A stretch of 64,000 nucleotides of DNA, taken from NCBI GenBank assembly GCA_003220685.1, contig QHTE01000065.1:46609-110608 (forward strand). The letters are read 5' to 3'. The notes under the pieces are model-generated. The model was not told the origin of the DNA. It did no database searches and was given only the letters and a program-made list of their open reading frames with translations. Of this stretch, positions 35,451 to 45,976 are shown piece by piece. Positions within the stretch are counted from its first letter, which is position 1. Each line of letters begins with the position of its first letter. This stretch comes from Candidatus Rokuibacteriota bacterium. Its GTDB lineage: Bacteria; Methylomirabilota; Methylomirabilia; Rokubacteriales; CSP1-6. The position numbers and the translations under genes are program-made.

Positions 35451-35915
35451 CTACTCTTTGTCTGGCCTCTGAATCGGATCCGGGCGACCGGGGTAACCGA
35501 GATGGAGCATCAGGTACTTGACGGGTTTCTCCGAGCGGTTGACGAAGTTGTGCCACCAGCCGACGCCTCCGTTGTCCATGAAGGACTGCCCCGCCGCGTG
35601 GTACTGAGTGCCCTTGATCCCGATCGGCCCCGCCTCGTACTCGGTGATCAGTGTGCCCTCGATGACGAAGATATAAGTCGGGACACGAAACTCTTGGCGG
35701 CCGGTCTGCCCGCCGGGCGCCAGCTCGACCGTGGCTCCAGTGACGAAGAGCGGCGTGCTCACCGTGGCCGAGAACCCGCCAAGCGACGTGACCAGTCCCT
35801 TGACCGTGATGCCCTTCGGCTCGGCGACCGTGTCGGCCTGGGCGTACGCCGGCAGGCCCTCGAGGCCCATCACGAGCAGGCTCGCTGCCGCAGCGATCAA
35901 CGCCTTGGTGATCAT
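35451..35915 (-). CDS. Secreted cupin-domain protein
   Basis: 154 residues with a signal peptide (ALIAAAASLLVMGLEGLPAYAQA). The single cupin barrel is visible in VELAPGGQTGRQEFRVPTYIFVIEGTLITEYEAGP (motif 1 region, with fewer His than usual) and GWWHNFVNRSEKPVKYLMLHLG (motif 2). It is periplasmic or extracellular, function unknown. It lies between two ABC transporter clusters. Confidence 0.8.
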   Translation of the reverse strand: MITKALIAAAASLLVMGLEGLPAYAQADTVAEPKGITVKGLVTSLGGFSATVSTPLFVTGATVELAPGGQTGRQEFRVPTYIFVIEGTLITEYEAGPIGIKGTQYHAAGQSFMDNGGVGWWHNFVNRSEKPVKYLMLHLGYPGRPDPIQRPDKE

Positions 35916-36013
35916 CGGTGTACTCTCCAGGAGAAGGTGTGAATCGGGCCCTCCGCGCCGCTCAGCCGGCGAACGCGCAACGCCACGCGGAGGCTAGCAG
36001 AGCCCGTTCGAGA

Positions 36014-37054
36014 ATGTCAAGACTCACATGGTTTTCGGGCACGGTCAGACGCGCCGTGTTGCTGGCGTGCCTTTTCGCCTCGAATCCTGAACCAACGGCC
36101 GGCGCCGAAGTGGCGGCTGGCCTTCGAGTCGACGTGGTGGCCACCGCAGTTCCACGTCCGATCCAGCTCGCCCTCGATCCTCGCGGCCGGCTCGTGGTGC
36201 TGAGCGCCGGCTCGTCCGGAGACGCGGCCGGTGAGATCTACCGCCTCGACCTCCGCGCGCCCCTGCCGATCGACGCCTCGCGCGTGCCGCGCGTCGTCAT
36301 CCCGTTTGCCGATCAGATTCGAAAGGCCGTGCTCGGGAGCCTCGCGGTCGACCCTCGGAGCGGGAGCGTCTTCCTCGGCGAGGAGAACGGCAATCGCATC
36401 TATCGCCTGGGCGACGAGCCGCGGCTCCAGCCGGTCGCCGTCGGGCTGAACCATCTCCTCGGCGGGGCCGCGCTGACGCTCGACCGCCGCGGACACCTCG
36501 TCTTCGTCGACTACTCGGGCTCCGAGGCGCATCTTCGCTCGGAGACGCCCCTGCCGCCGTCGCTCAGCTTCCTCGTCGACGAAGGATATCGGGGCCCCCT
36601 GGTCTTCCGCATCGATCTCACCGAGGATCGGCCGCTTCCGCGACGGGCCGATCTGCTCGTCCCGATCTTTCCGCGAAAAGAAGCGACTCGCCCCGACCGT
36701 GAGCCTCTGTGGCGACTCATCGGTGTGACCGCGACGCCGGGCGACGACCTCGTGTTCCTGAGCTCCGTCGGCGAAGTGCTTCGCCTCGGACCCGATGGCG
36801 AGCTCCGTCTCGTCGTCCGGCTCCCCGCCGGCCACTACCATCGCACCAACCTCACGACCGGCCCCGATGGGAGCATCTTCGTGTGCGCCGGCTATCAGAT
36901 CCGGCAGATCTTCCGGATCTCGCCGGCCGGCCGGGTCAGCGTGGTGGCCAGCGAGCTCGGCGATCCTGGCGGCATCGTGCTCGACGCCAGGGGAGCCCTC
37001 TACGTTCCCGAGGCGGCGATTCACCGGATCATTCGTATCGCGCCCGATCCCTGA
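36014..37054 (+). CDS. Exported beta-propeller protein (SMP-30/NHL-like)
   Basis: 346 residues from ATG 36014. A signal peptide (RAVLLACLFASNPEPTAGA) is followed by repeated blade-like units (LALDPRGRLVVLSAG, LAVDPRSGSVFLGEENGNRIYRL, LTLDRRGHLVFVDY, LTTGPDGSIFVCAGYQIRQIFRI, IVLDARGALYVPEAAIHRIIRI). This is a six-bladed propeller pattern as in gluconolactonase/SMP-30 or NHL proteins. It could be a lactonase or sugar-binding protein serving the neighbouring sugar-type transporters. Confidence 0.78.
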   Translation: MSRLTWFSGTVRRAVLLACLFASNPEPTAGAEVAAGLRVDVVATAVPRPIQLALDPRGRLVVLSAGSSGDAAGEIYRLDLRAPLPIDASRVPRVVIPFADQIRKAVLGSLAVDPRSGSVFLGEENGNRIYRLGDEPRLQPVAVGLNHLLGGAALTLDRRGHLVFVDYSGSEAHLRSETPLPPSLSFLVDEGYRGPLVFRIDLTEDRPLPRRADLLVPIFPRKEATRPDREPLWRLIGVTATPGDDLVFLSSVGEVLRLGPDGELRLVVRLPAGHYHRTNLTTGPDGSIFVCAGYQIRQIFRISPAGRVSVVASELGDPGGIVLDARGALYVPEAAIHRIIRIAPDP

Positions 37055-37116
37055 TCAACATCCCGCGAGCATTCCGCTCTACGGTTCCGGCTCGAGCGCC
37101 GGCTTCGCCGGCTTGA

Positions 37117-37989
37117 TCAGGCTCCCTCGATCATCGCCGCCGTGAGGCCGCGCACGAAGCCACGGGCGAGGAGGGCGGAAATCGTCACCACCGGAATGGC
37201 GAGCAGGTTGACCCCCGCCACCGCGGCCAGCTCGTCGAGCGCCACGTCGAACGTACCGAGCCCGGCCGTGATCGTCTGATTGTTCGGGGTCAGAAGGAAG
37301 ACGGAGGCGATCATGAAGTCGCTGGCGATGGTCCCGAGGGTGAAGATGCCCGCGGCGACCAGAACGGGGCGACTCATGGGCAGGATGATCCGGAAGAAGG
37401 CGGTCGCCCGACTCGCGCCCTCGATCAAGGCCGCCTCCTCGATCTCGCGCGGCAGGAGCTGGAAGTAGGCGGAAAGAATCCATACGCAGAAGGGCAAGGC
37501 CATCGTCGGGTAGATCAACAGAAGGGCCAGGAGGTTGTCGTCCAACCCGAGCGTGTGGACGACCTGGTAGAGCGGGATGAACAGCAAGGTCTGCGGGATC
37601 ACGTAGGCGGCGAAGATCCCGCGCCGCCACCAGCGGAACCCCGGTGGACGCAGCCGACCCAGAGCGTAGGCCGCCGCGACGCTTGCCACGAGGGTGGCCG
37701 CGACCGAGCCCGCAAAGACGACGATCGTGTTCACGAGCCAGTCCGCGAAGGGGTAGGAGCGGCGCAGCGCGGTCCCCACGAAGCCCCGGACCTCGCCCTC
37801 GCGGTCGAACAACTCCTGGAAGTTCTCGAGGGTGGGATCCATGACGATGAACGGATTGCCGAAGACATCCTCCTTGGGGGTCTTCAACGACTGCACCAGC
37901 ATGAAGTAGATCGGAAAGACGCAGTAGATCGTGGCCAGGAGCATCAGGCTTCGATGGCCGACCTTCGCCCACCAGGGCTTCGGGTTCAT
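37117..37989 (-). CDS. ABC transporter permease (CUT1, MalG-like), second pair
   Basis: 290 residues from ATG 37989, overlapping the preceding permease stop. Six helices; EAA loop SAYFQLLPREIEEAALIEGASRATAFFRIILPMSRPVL (about residue 175). It is the last gene of a seven-gene minus-strand ABC operon. Confidence 0.9.
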   Translation of the reverse strand: MNPKPWWAKVGHRSLMLLATIYCVFPIYFMLVQSLKTPKEDVFGNPFIVMDPTLENFQELFDREGEVRGFVGTALRRSYPFADWLVNTIVVFAGSVAATLVASVAAAYALGRLRPPGFRWWRRGIFAAYVIPQTLLFIPLYQVVHTLGLDDNLLALLLIYPTMALPFCVWILSAYFQLLPREIEEAALIEGASRATAFFRIILPMSRPVLVAAGIFTLGTIASDFMIASVFLLTPNNQTITAGLGTFDVALDELAAVAGVNLLAIPVVTISALLARGFVRGLTAAMIEGA

Positions 37990-38885
37990 GCCGTGCTCCG
38001 CTCCTGCGGGGGATCGAAGAGCCGGAACAGCACGAGGAGGACGGCCAGCAGGAACGGGACCAAGGTCAGCGACAGCGCCGAGGCCGGTCCATACTGACCC
38101 GCCTTGATGACGAGCCAGTACGCGTGCGTGCCGATGACCGGAAACACGATGCGGCCGGCGGTGAGCATCCAGACATTGGAGAGGTCGGCGAAGGCGCTGG
38201 TGAGCGACAGAAATACTCCCAGTGCCAGAAATGGCTTGAGCAGCGGCACGGTCACCAGCCGGAAACGGCGCCACGCACTCCTGGATTCCAGCAGAGCGCA
38301 CTCGAACAGCTCCTGTGGGATCGCATTGATGCCGGCCAGGAGCAGCACGGCGATGAAGGAGCTGCCGCGCCAGATGTTGAACAGCATGACGCTCGCGAAG
38401 GCCCAGGCCCCGATTCCGAAGGTGCCGTCGACCGCATACTTCAGCTGTCCCATGAACGGCGCGTAGGCGGTGATGGTCGGGGGGTTCAGGGTCCAGTACC
38501 AACCGATCACGCTGACGCCCGCGGGATAAGCCCACGGCAGGAAGATCGCCAGGAAGACGAGGGCCCGACCCCGGAACGGCCGGGCCAGCAGCAGGGCGAA
38601 GCCGAGGCCGAGGGCCAGCTTGCCGGCACTCGTCACCGCGGCGTAGACGACGGTGACGAGCGCGGCCTGCCAGAACGTGGCGTCGGCCAGGAGGCGGCGA
38701 TAGTTCGCGAGCCCGACGAAACCGGTGGAGCCGTCCTTGAGAGGTGAGAGGTCGGTGAGACTCGTCCACACTTCCCACCCGACGGGATACGCGATTACGA
38801 CGGCGAGGAGGAGCAGGGCAGGGGAGAGGAGTGCGTAGGCGAGCCGGATGTCCCCGGCTCGTCCGGCCGGCTTCACCGACACCAC
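37986..38885 (-). CDS. ABC transporter permease (CUT1, MalF-like), second pair
   Basis: 299 residues from a GTG, 7 bp behind the ATPase stop. Six helices; EAA loop LLAGINAIPQELFECALLESRSAWRRFRLVTVPLLKPFL (about residue 190), with Cys-Ala-Leu-Leu in place of the usual EAA residues. It forms the second permease pair with the gene at 37117. Divergence from the pair at 39996-41941 argues for a different partner binding protein. Confidence 0.9.
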   Translation of the reverse strand: MVSVKPAGRAGDIRLAYALLSPALLLLAVVIAYPVGWEVWTSLTDLSPLKDGSTGFVGLANYRRLLADATFWQAALVTVVYAAVTSAGKLALGLGFALLLARPFRGRALVFLAIFLPWAYPAGVSVIGWYWTLNPPTITAYAPFMGQLKYAVDGTFGIGAWAFASVMLFNIWRGSSFIAVLLLAGINAIPQELFECALLESRSAWRRFRLVTVPLLKPFLALGVFLSLTSAFADLSNVWMLTAGRIVFPVIGTHAYWLVIKAGQYGPASALSLTLVPFLLAVLLVLFRLFDPPQERSTA

Positions 38886-38892
38886 TACGCGA

Positions 38893-39984
<1,092 letters not shown>

Positions 39985-39995
39985 GGACGTCTCCT

Positions 39996-40847
39996 TTAGC
40001 CTTTCACCGAGCCGGTCAGGCCGGTGACATAGTACTCGACAAAGAACGAATAGACGAGGGCCACCGGGATCGAGCCGAGTAGCGCGCCCGCCATCAGCTG
40101 GCCCCAGAAGTAGATGTCGCCCCGGATCAGCTCCGACACGACGCCGACCGGGACGGTCTTGCGCTCGGGCGACGACAGGAAGATCAGCGCGTAGATGAAC
40201 TCGTTCCACGACAGCGTGAACGCGAAGATGCCCGCGGAGAGGATTCCCGGCACCGCGATCGGGAAGATGATGCGCGTCATCGCGCCGAAGCGCGTGGCCC
40301 CGTCGATGCGCGCGCACTCCTCCAGCTCCTTGGGGATGGTCTTGAAGTAGCCCATCAGGAGCCACGTCGAGAACGGGATCAAGAACGTCGGATACGTGAG
40401 GATCAGCGCCCACGGCGTGTTGCCGAGCTGGAAGTCGCGGACGATGTCCGCGAGCGGAATGAACAGGAGCGTCGGCGGCACCAGATAGGTCACGAAGATC
40501 GACGTCCCGAGGGCGCCGGCCATCGGGAACTTGAGCCGCGCCAGGGCGTAGCCGGCGAGCAGCCCGCAGGCGAGCGAGATGGCCGTGGAGATCACCGCGA
40601 TAAAGAACGTGTTCCAGAGCCATTGCGGGAACATGGTCTTCGCCATCAGGTCGCGGAAGTGCTCGAGCGTCGGCTGGAGCGTCCAGAACGGCGCGTTGTT
40701 GACCGCCCGCCAGGAGCGATAGAGCTCGGCGTCGGGCCGGATCGCCGTCACGAACATCCAGTAGAACGGAAACAAGGTCCCGAGCACGAAGACGGTCAGT
40801 GGAATGTAAAAGAACACCCACTTCTTCCACCGCCGCTCGATGACCAT
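39996..40847 (-). CDS. ABC transporter permease (CUT1, MalG-like), first pair
   Basis: 283 residues, six helices. EAA loop MGYFKTIPKELEECARIDGATRFGAMTRIIFPIAVPGIL (about residue 170). It is followed 11 bp later by the ATPase. It pairs with the gene at 40973; the 125-bp gap between them holds no recognisable gene. Confidence 0.9.
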   Translation of the reverse strand: MVIERRWKKWVFFYIPLTVFVLGTLFPFYWMFVTAIRPDAELYRSWRAVNNAPFWTLQPTLEHFRDLMAKTMFPQWLWNTFFIAVISTAISLACGLLAGYALARLKFPMAGALGTSIFVTYLVPPTLLFIPLADIVRDFQLGNTPWALILTYPTFLIPFSTWLLMGYFKTIPKELEECARIDGATRFGAMTRIIFPIAVPGILSAGIFAFTLSWNEFIYALIFLSSPERKTVPVGVVSELIRGDIYFWGQLMAGALLGSIPVALVYSFFVEYYVTGLTGSVKG

Positions 40848-40972
40848 TTACCGAGTGCTCCAGGCCGGATCCAACCGCGGGTGGCCTGCTGTAGATGCTT
40901 GTGGCTCCGGTCCGCGGACAACCCTTTCGGCCGCCGGGACCACGCGTTCGGCTCTTCGTCTGGCTGTCGCCA

Positions 40973-41941
40973 TCACGCGCCCTCGAGTCTTCGCAAATAT
41001 CTGAGCTGGATCCAGACCACGATGAAGAGGACCGGCAGCATGCAGAGCGAGATCGCGGCCCCCTCGCCCAGGAGGCCGGTCGCGACGCCGATCTGGTACG
41101 CGTAGGTCGCGAGCAGATGCGTCGAGTTCGCGGGCCCGCCGCCGGTCAGGACGTAGATCAGCTGGAAATCGGAGAACGTCTGGATGATCGAGAAGACGAC
41201 GACCACGACCGTGACCGGCTTCAGGAGCGGCCACGTCACGTGCCAGAACCGCTTCCAGCCGTTGGCGCCGTCCAGCGAGGCCGCCTCGTGAAGGTCGGTG
41301 TTGATCGTCTGCAGCCCGGCCAGGAGCGTGATCGCGAAGAACGGCATGCCGCGCCACGTGTTGACGGCGATCGCGCACCAGAGCGCCCAGTCGCCATTGG
41401 AGAGGAACGGCAGCTTGGCGACGATGAAGCCCGTCTTGTAGAGGGTCCAGTTGAGGACGCTGAAGGTCGGATCGAACATCCACCGCCACGCGAAGGTCGA
41501 GAGCACCGTCGGCACGATGAACGGCAGGAGCATCGAGGCGCGCACGATCCGCTTGCCCCGGAAGTGCCGGTTGAGCAGGAGGGCCAGCCACATCCCGAGC
41601 GCTAGCTTGAAGATGGTAGCCCAGAACGTGTAGAAGCTCGTGTTCCAGAACGCGGTCCGGAAGATCGAGTCGTTCCAGGCCTTGACGAAGTTCCGCAGGC
41701 CGACGAAGTGGGCCGGGTTGCCGACGCTGATGTCGGAGAGCGAGAACCAGACGCCCATCACGAACGGATACGCGATGAACAGGCCGAGCAGGAGCACCGT
41801 CGGCGCCAGGAGCACGAACGCCAGGAAGCGCTCGTTCTCGAGCAGACCCGTGAGCGCGCGGCGCTGCGAGGTACCCGAATGCGGCAGCGCCACCTCGACG
41901 GGGGCGGCGCTCCCGGCGCCTCCCGCTATCGGCTTCTTCAC
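40973..41941 (-). CDS. ABC transporter permease (CUT1, MalF-like), first pair
   Basis: 322 residues. A Gly/Ala-rich cytoplasmic N-terminus is followed by six helices. EAA loop LAGLQTINTDLHEAASLDGANGWKRFWHVTWPLLKPVT (about residue 210). It lies 13 bp downstream of the substrate-binding gene, so it belongs to the tandem binding-protein operon. Confidence 0.9.
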   Translation of the reverse strand: MKKPIAGGAGSAAPVEVALPHSGTSQRRALTGLLENERFLAFVLLAPTVLLLGLFIAYPFVMGVWFSLSDISVGNPAHFVGLRNFVKAWNDSIFRTAFWNTSFYTFWATIFKLALGMWLALLLNRHFRGKRIVRASMLLPFIVPTVLSTFAWRWMFDPTFSVLNWTLYKTGFIVAKLPFLSNGDWALWCAIAVNTWRGMPFFAITLLAGLQTINTDLHEAASLDGANGWKRFWHVTWPLLKPVTVVVVVFSIIQTFSDFQLIYVLTGGGPANSTHLLATYAYQIGVATGLLGEGAAISLCMLPVLFIVVWIQLRYLRRLEGA

Positions 41942-41954
41942 GCCCTGACTCTGA

Positions 41955-43247
41955 TCAGCCTTCGTAGATCTTCTTCAGCTCGCCCTCGGCCCACTTCACG
42001 GCGTCCTCGGCCTTCGTGCCCTGGACGGCCTTGGCGTACATGTCGACGATGACGTACTTCGTGTACGCCTCGGTGGCCTTCGCCGATGCCGGGCCCGGAT
42101 GCCCGAAGGCGCGCGTCAGCCGTGCGGCCTGCCGGAATACCTGCAGCGGCTTGTCGACCTTCGCCCACATCGGATGGTCTTCCCACTTCTTGGCGGCGCC
42201 GACGCTGTAACCCTCGTTGACCTCGAACCACTTTCCGTAGTTCGCGTCCTGGTGCAGCCACTTCAGGAAGTCCTTGGCGAGCTTCTGGTTCTTCGAGTAC
42301 TTCATGATCGAGTGCTGGAAGGGCAGGTAGAGCGCGAACTGCCCGGCCGGTCCCTTCGGCATGAGCGCGGCGTGCTCGATGTCCTGGTAGAGCGGCTCGC
42401 CCTTGTCGTCCTTGATCTTGTCCTTCTGGCGCTTGGCGACGATGTAGATCGAGGCGCCGTTGAGCGTGGCGCTGATCTCGCCGGCGTGGAAGGCGCGATT
42501 GTTGTTGGTGTCGTCCCAGGCCAGCCCGCCCTCGTCGCAGGCGTCCTTCCAGAAGTTTTGTAAGAATTTCACGGACTCGATCGTGCCCTTCGAGTTGATC
42601 GCGACCTTCTTGCCGCTGGCGTCGACCTCGGCGCCGCCGAAATCCCAGAGGAACGCGTAGGCGAAGACCGGCGGATCGCCGAAGCTGTGGCCGAGCGCCT
42701 GCCCGATGGGCTTGCCCTTGGCCTTGAGCTTCTTGCCGATTTCGCGATACTCGTCCCAGGTGGCGGGGAACTCCTTGACGCCGATCTCGTTGAACCACGA
42801 CCGCCGATACGCGACGGCGTTTCCGCCGCAGCCGTGGGGCACGGCCAGCCACTTTCCGCCCACCTTGGCGCTCGCGTTGAAGACGTCGTAGTAGCCGCCC
42901 TGCGCCTTCCCGATCGGCTCGGCCACGTCGGAGACGTCGACGAGCGCGTTGGCGTAGAGGTGCGGCCAGTTCCAGAGCATCTGGATGATGTCGGCGCCGG
43001 AGCCCGACTGGATCGCGGCCGTGATGCGCGGCTGCAGGTCGTTGGCATTGATGAACTCGAAGGTGACTTCGGCGCCCAGCGCCTTCGAGGCCTCCGGGGC
43101 CTGGCGCTTGAGCTCGACGTCGGCCTCGGGAATGAAGTCGACCCACCGGACGATGTGGAGCTTGGTCCCCTGCGCGAACGCCGGCGCGCGGCCCGCCGCC
43201 AGGATGCCGGCCACGCCGGCCGATTTCAGGAACGTGCGTCGCTGCAT
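41955..43247 (-). CDS. ABC transporter substrate-binding protein, tandem copy A
   Basis: 430 residues. Signal MQRRTFLKSAGVAGILAAG, then a mature domain starting LHIVRWVDFIPEADVELKRQAPEASKALGAEVTFEFINANDLQPRITAAIQSGSGADIIQMLWNWPHLYAN. It is almost identical to copy B at 43268; differences are confined to short patches (GCGGNAVAYRR versus AVIGNAVAYRR, LPFQHSIM versus GGQQHSIM), while the signal peptides are unrelated. Extracellular ligand capture for the downstream permeases; ligand unknown. Confidence 0.93.
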   Translation of the reverse strand: MQRRTFLKSAGVAGILAAGRAPAFAQGTKLHIVRWVDFIPEADVELKRQAPEASKALGAEVTFEFINANDLQPRITAAIQSGSGADIIQMLWNWPHLYANALVDVSDVAEPIGKAQGGYYDVFNASAKVGGKWLAVPHGCGGNAVAYRRSWFNEIGVKEFPATWDEYREIGKKLKAKGKPIGQALGHSFGDPPVFAYAFLWDFGGAEVDASGKKVAINSKGTIESVKFLQNFWKDACDEGGLAWDDTNNNRAFHAGEISATLNGASIYIVAKRQKDKIKDDKGEPLYQDIEHAALMPKGPAGQFALYLPFQHSIMKYSKNQKLAKDFLKWLHQDANYGKWFEVNEGYSVGAAKKWEDHPMWAKVDKPLQVFRQAARLTRAFGHPGPASAKATEAYTKYVIVDMYAKAVQGTKAEDAVKWAEGELKKIYEG

Positions 43248-43267
43248 TCTGTCCCCCTGGAAAGCCA

Positions 43268-44602
43268 TCAGCCTTCGTAGATCTTCTTCAGCTCGCTCTC
43301 GGCCCACTTCACGGCGTCCTCGGCCTTCGTGCCCTGGACGGCCTTGGCGTACATGTCGACGATGATGTACTTCGTGTACGCCTCGGTGGCCTTGGCCGAC
43401 GCCGGGCCCGGATGCCCGAAGGCGCGGGTCACGCGGGCCGCCTGCCGGAACACTTGAAGGGGCTTGTCGACCTTCGCCCACATCGGGTGCTCTTCCCACT
43501 TCTTGGTCGCGCCGACGCTGTAGCCCTCGTTGACCTCGAACCACTTTCCGTAGTTCGCGTCCTGGTGTAGCCACTTCAGGAAGTCCTTGGCGAGCTTCTG
43601 GTTCTTCGAGTACTTCATGATCGAGTGCTGCTGGCCGCCGTAGAGCGCGAACTGGCCGACCGGTCCCCTCGGCATGAGCGCGGCGTGCTCGATGTCCTGG
43701 TAGAGCGGCTCGCCCTTGTCGTCCTTGATCTTGTCCTTCTGGCGCTTGGCGACGATGTAGATCGAGGCGCCATTGAGCGTGGCGCTGATCTCGCCGGCGT
43801 GGAAGGCGCGATTGTTGTTGGTGTCGTCCCAGGCCAGCCCGCCCTCGTCGCAGGCGTCCTTCCAGAAGCTTTGTAAGAATTTCACGGACTCGATCGTGCC
43901 CTTCGAGTTGATCGCGACCTTCTTGCCGCTGGCGTCGACCTCGGCGCCCCCGAAGTCCCAGAGGAACGGATAGACGAAAGTCGGCGGATCGCCGAAGCTG
44001 TGGCCGAGCGCCTGCCCGATGGGCTTGCCCTTGGCCTTGAGCTTCTTGCCGACCTCGCGATATTCCTCCCAGGTCTTCGGGAACTCTTTCGCGCCGATCT
44101 CATTGAACCACGACCGCCGGTACGCGACCGCGTTCCCGATGACGGCGTGGGGCATTGCGAGCCAGCGTCCGGCGACCTTCGCGCTGGCTTCGAACACGTC
44201 GTAGAAGCCGCCCTGCGCCTTGCCGATGGGCTCGGCCACATCCGACACGTCCACCAGGCCGTTCGCATAGAGATGGGGCCAGTTCCAGAGCATCTGGATG
44301 ATGTCGGCGCCGGAGCCCGACTGGATCGCGGCCGTGATACGCGGCTGCAGGTCGTTGGCATTGATGAACTCGAAGGTGACTTCGGCGCCCAGCGCCTTCG
44401 AGGCCTCCGGGGCCTGGCGCTTGAGCTCGACGTCCGCCTCGGGAATGAAATCGACCCAGCGAACGATGTGCAGCTTGCCGCCCTGAGCGTAGACCGGCGC
44501 CCGCCGCGCCGACAGGATTCCCTCGATCCCCATGGTCGCCACGGCTGCTGCCGTTCCGGTGACCTTGACGAATCGCCTGCGGCTCAACTCTCTGCAAACC
44601 AT
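43268..44602 (-). CDS. ABC transporter substrate-binding protein, tandem copy B
   Basis: 444 residues with a different, longer Tat-like signal (SRRRFVKVTGTAAAVATMG) but a mature domain nearly the same as copy A 20 bp downstream. In a stretch of about 220 nt around 43674-43890 only two or three bases differ from 42361-42577. It is the first gene of the operon, behind a TTGACA promoter. Recent duplication or gene conversion keeps the copies alike, and the changed patches might tune ligand specificity. Confidence 0.93.
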   Translation of the reverse strand: MVCRELSRRRFVKVTGTAAAVATMGIEGILSARRAPVYAQGGKLHIVRWVDFIPEADVELKRQAPEASKALGAEVTFEFINANDLQPRITAAIQSGSGADIIQMLWNWPHLYANGLVDVSDVAEPIGKAQGGFYDVFEASAKVAGRWLAMPHAVIGNAVAYRRSWFNEIGAKEFPKTWEEYREVGKKLKAKGKPIGQALGHSFGDPPTFVYPFLWDFGGAEVDASGKKVAINSKGTIESVKFLQSFWKDACDEGGLAWDDTNNNRAFHAGEISATLNGASIYIVAKRQKDKIKDDKGEPLYQDIEHAALMPRGPVGQFALYGGQQHSIMKYSKNQKLAKDFLKWLHQDANYGKWFEVNEGYSVGATKKWEEHPMWAKVDKPLQVFRQAARVTRAFGHPGPASAKATEAYTKYIIVDMYAKAVQGTKAEDAVKWAESELKKIYEG

Positions 44603-44667
44603 TCGTGACCTCCTTGATCAGAAGTGGGGACGCCGGACGCGGCCTAACCTCTGGGAAAAGCGACGAA

Positions 44668-44697
44668 TTAGTACCACCGCGGGCTCGAGGGTGTCAA
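44668..44697 (-). promoter_or_regulatory. Promoter of the tandem-binding-protein ABC operon
   Basis: On the minus strand TTGACA (44697-44692) is followed after 18 bp by TACTAA (44673-44668). The -35 context GGTTGACACCCTC is identical to that upstream of the bactofilin genes at 58487. Confidence 0.5.
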
Positions 44698-44727
44698 CCG
44701 CCTATGGCGCGGGGCGCCAAGGGCTCC

Positions 44728-45957
44728 CTAGCGGGCTCCGGCGGTGGCCGGACGGGCCGCGGCGATCAGGCGCGGCGCCCGGAACGTCAGCGCCAGGACC
44801 ATCGCCATCAGGCCGATCGCGGCCGCGCTGATGAAGAGCCAGGCGTAGGTGCCGTAGGCGTCGTGGATGAAGCCGCCCGCCCACGAGCCGAGGCCCATGC
44901 CGAGCGTCGAGATCAGGAACACCGCGCCGTAGGCGCGGCCCATCACCTTCTCGCCGAAGTACTCGCGCGTGACGAGCGCGTAGAGCGGCATCACGCCGCC
45001 GTACGAGATCCCGAACAGCACCGCGACGGCGTAGAAGCCGGGCGCGTCGCGCGTGAAGAGATACGAAAACACCATGACCGCCTGGAGCGCGAGCCCCACG
45101 ATCAGGGTAGGCTTGGCGCCGAACCGGTCGGCGATCATCCCGCACCCGATCCGCCCCCCGATCGACGCGAGGCCGGACACGCCGAGGACGGTCGCGGCGA
45201 CCATCGCGGCCACGCCCTGATCGATCGCGTGGGTCACCATGTGGAAGATCGGCCCGGCGTGGGCGGCGCAACAGGCGAAGTGGGTGAGCGCGATCGCCCA
45301 GAACTGTGGGGCGCGCAGGACCTGGCGGGTGGAGAACTCGCGCTGCCGCGTGGCCGCCCCGCCGAGCGCGACGGCGCCCATGTCGGCGGGTGCGTTCTTG
45401 ACGAGGAGCGCCACCGGAATCACGATCAGCCACGCCAGATCGCCCAGCACGATCATCGCCACGCGCCAGTCGTAGAGCGAGGTGATCCAGCGGGTCAGTG
45501 GCGCGAGCAGGAGCATCCCGGCGCCGCCGCCCGCGGAGATGATGCCCAGCGCGAGCCCGCGGTTTGCCGTGAACCACTTCGTCGAGGTCGCGGAGAGGGG
45601 CGTCAGGAAGGCGCCGGCCGCGAAGCCCACACCGAGGCCGAACGTCGTGTGCAGATGCCACAGCGCCGTCGCCTGGCTCGACAGCACGAGGCTCCCGCCG
45701 AGCAACAGGCCGCCGGCGATCGTCACGACGCGGCTCCCGAGCCGGTCGGACACGGCGCCCCAGACGAACGAGCCGACGCCCATCGCGATCCAGTTGACGA
45801 GCGCGGTGACCGATACCGCGCTCCGGCTCCAGCGCATCGATTCCTCGAGCGGCTTGAGGAACACGCCGAACGAGAAGAGCGAGCCCTGGCCGAAGGCGAC
45901 GACGGTGGCGGAGGCGAAGACGACGACCCAGCCGTAGAAGAGTCCACGCTGACTCAT
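44728..45957 (-). CDS. MFS transporter (monocarboxylate/OxlT-like)
   Basis: 409 residues from ATG 45957 (a TTG three codons earlier is in frame). About twelve hydrophobic helices; the loop motif GAVSDRLGSRVV after helix 2 and its repeat GMIADRFGAKPTL after helix 8 are the MFS signature. The first helix region (YGWVVVFASATVVAFGQGSLFSFGVFLKPL) is typical of the oxalate/formate and monocarboxylate subfamily. The substrate is unknown. Confidence 0.88.
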   Translation of the reverse strand: MSQRGLFYGWVVVFASATVVAFGQGSLFSFGVFLKPLEESMRWSRSAVSVTALVNWIAMGVGSFVWGAVSDRLGSRVVTIAGGLLLGGSLVLSSQATALWHLHTTFGLGVGFAAGAFLTPLSATSTKWFTANRGLALGIISAGGGAGMLLLAPLTRWITSLYDWRVAMIVLGDLAWLIVIPVALLVKNAPADMGAVALGGAATRQREFSTRQVLRAPQFWAIALTHFACCAAHAGPIFHMVTHAIDQGVAAMVAATVLGVSGLASIGGRIGCGMIADRFGAKPTLIVGLALQAVMVFSYLFTRDAPGFYAVAVLFGISYGGVMPLYALVTREYFGEKVMGRAYGAVFLISTLGMGLGSWAGGFIHDAYGTYAWLFISAAAIGLMAMVLALTFRAPRLIAAARPATAGAR

Positions 45958-45976
45958 GGGCGCCAACTACGATAGC

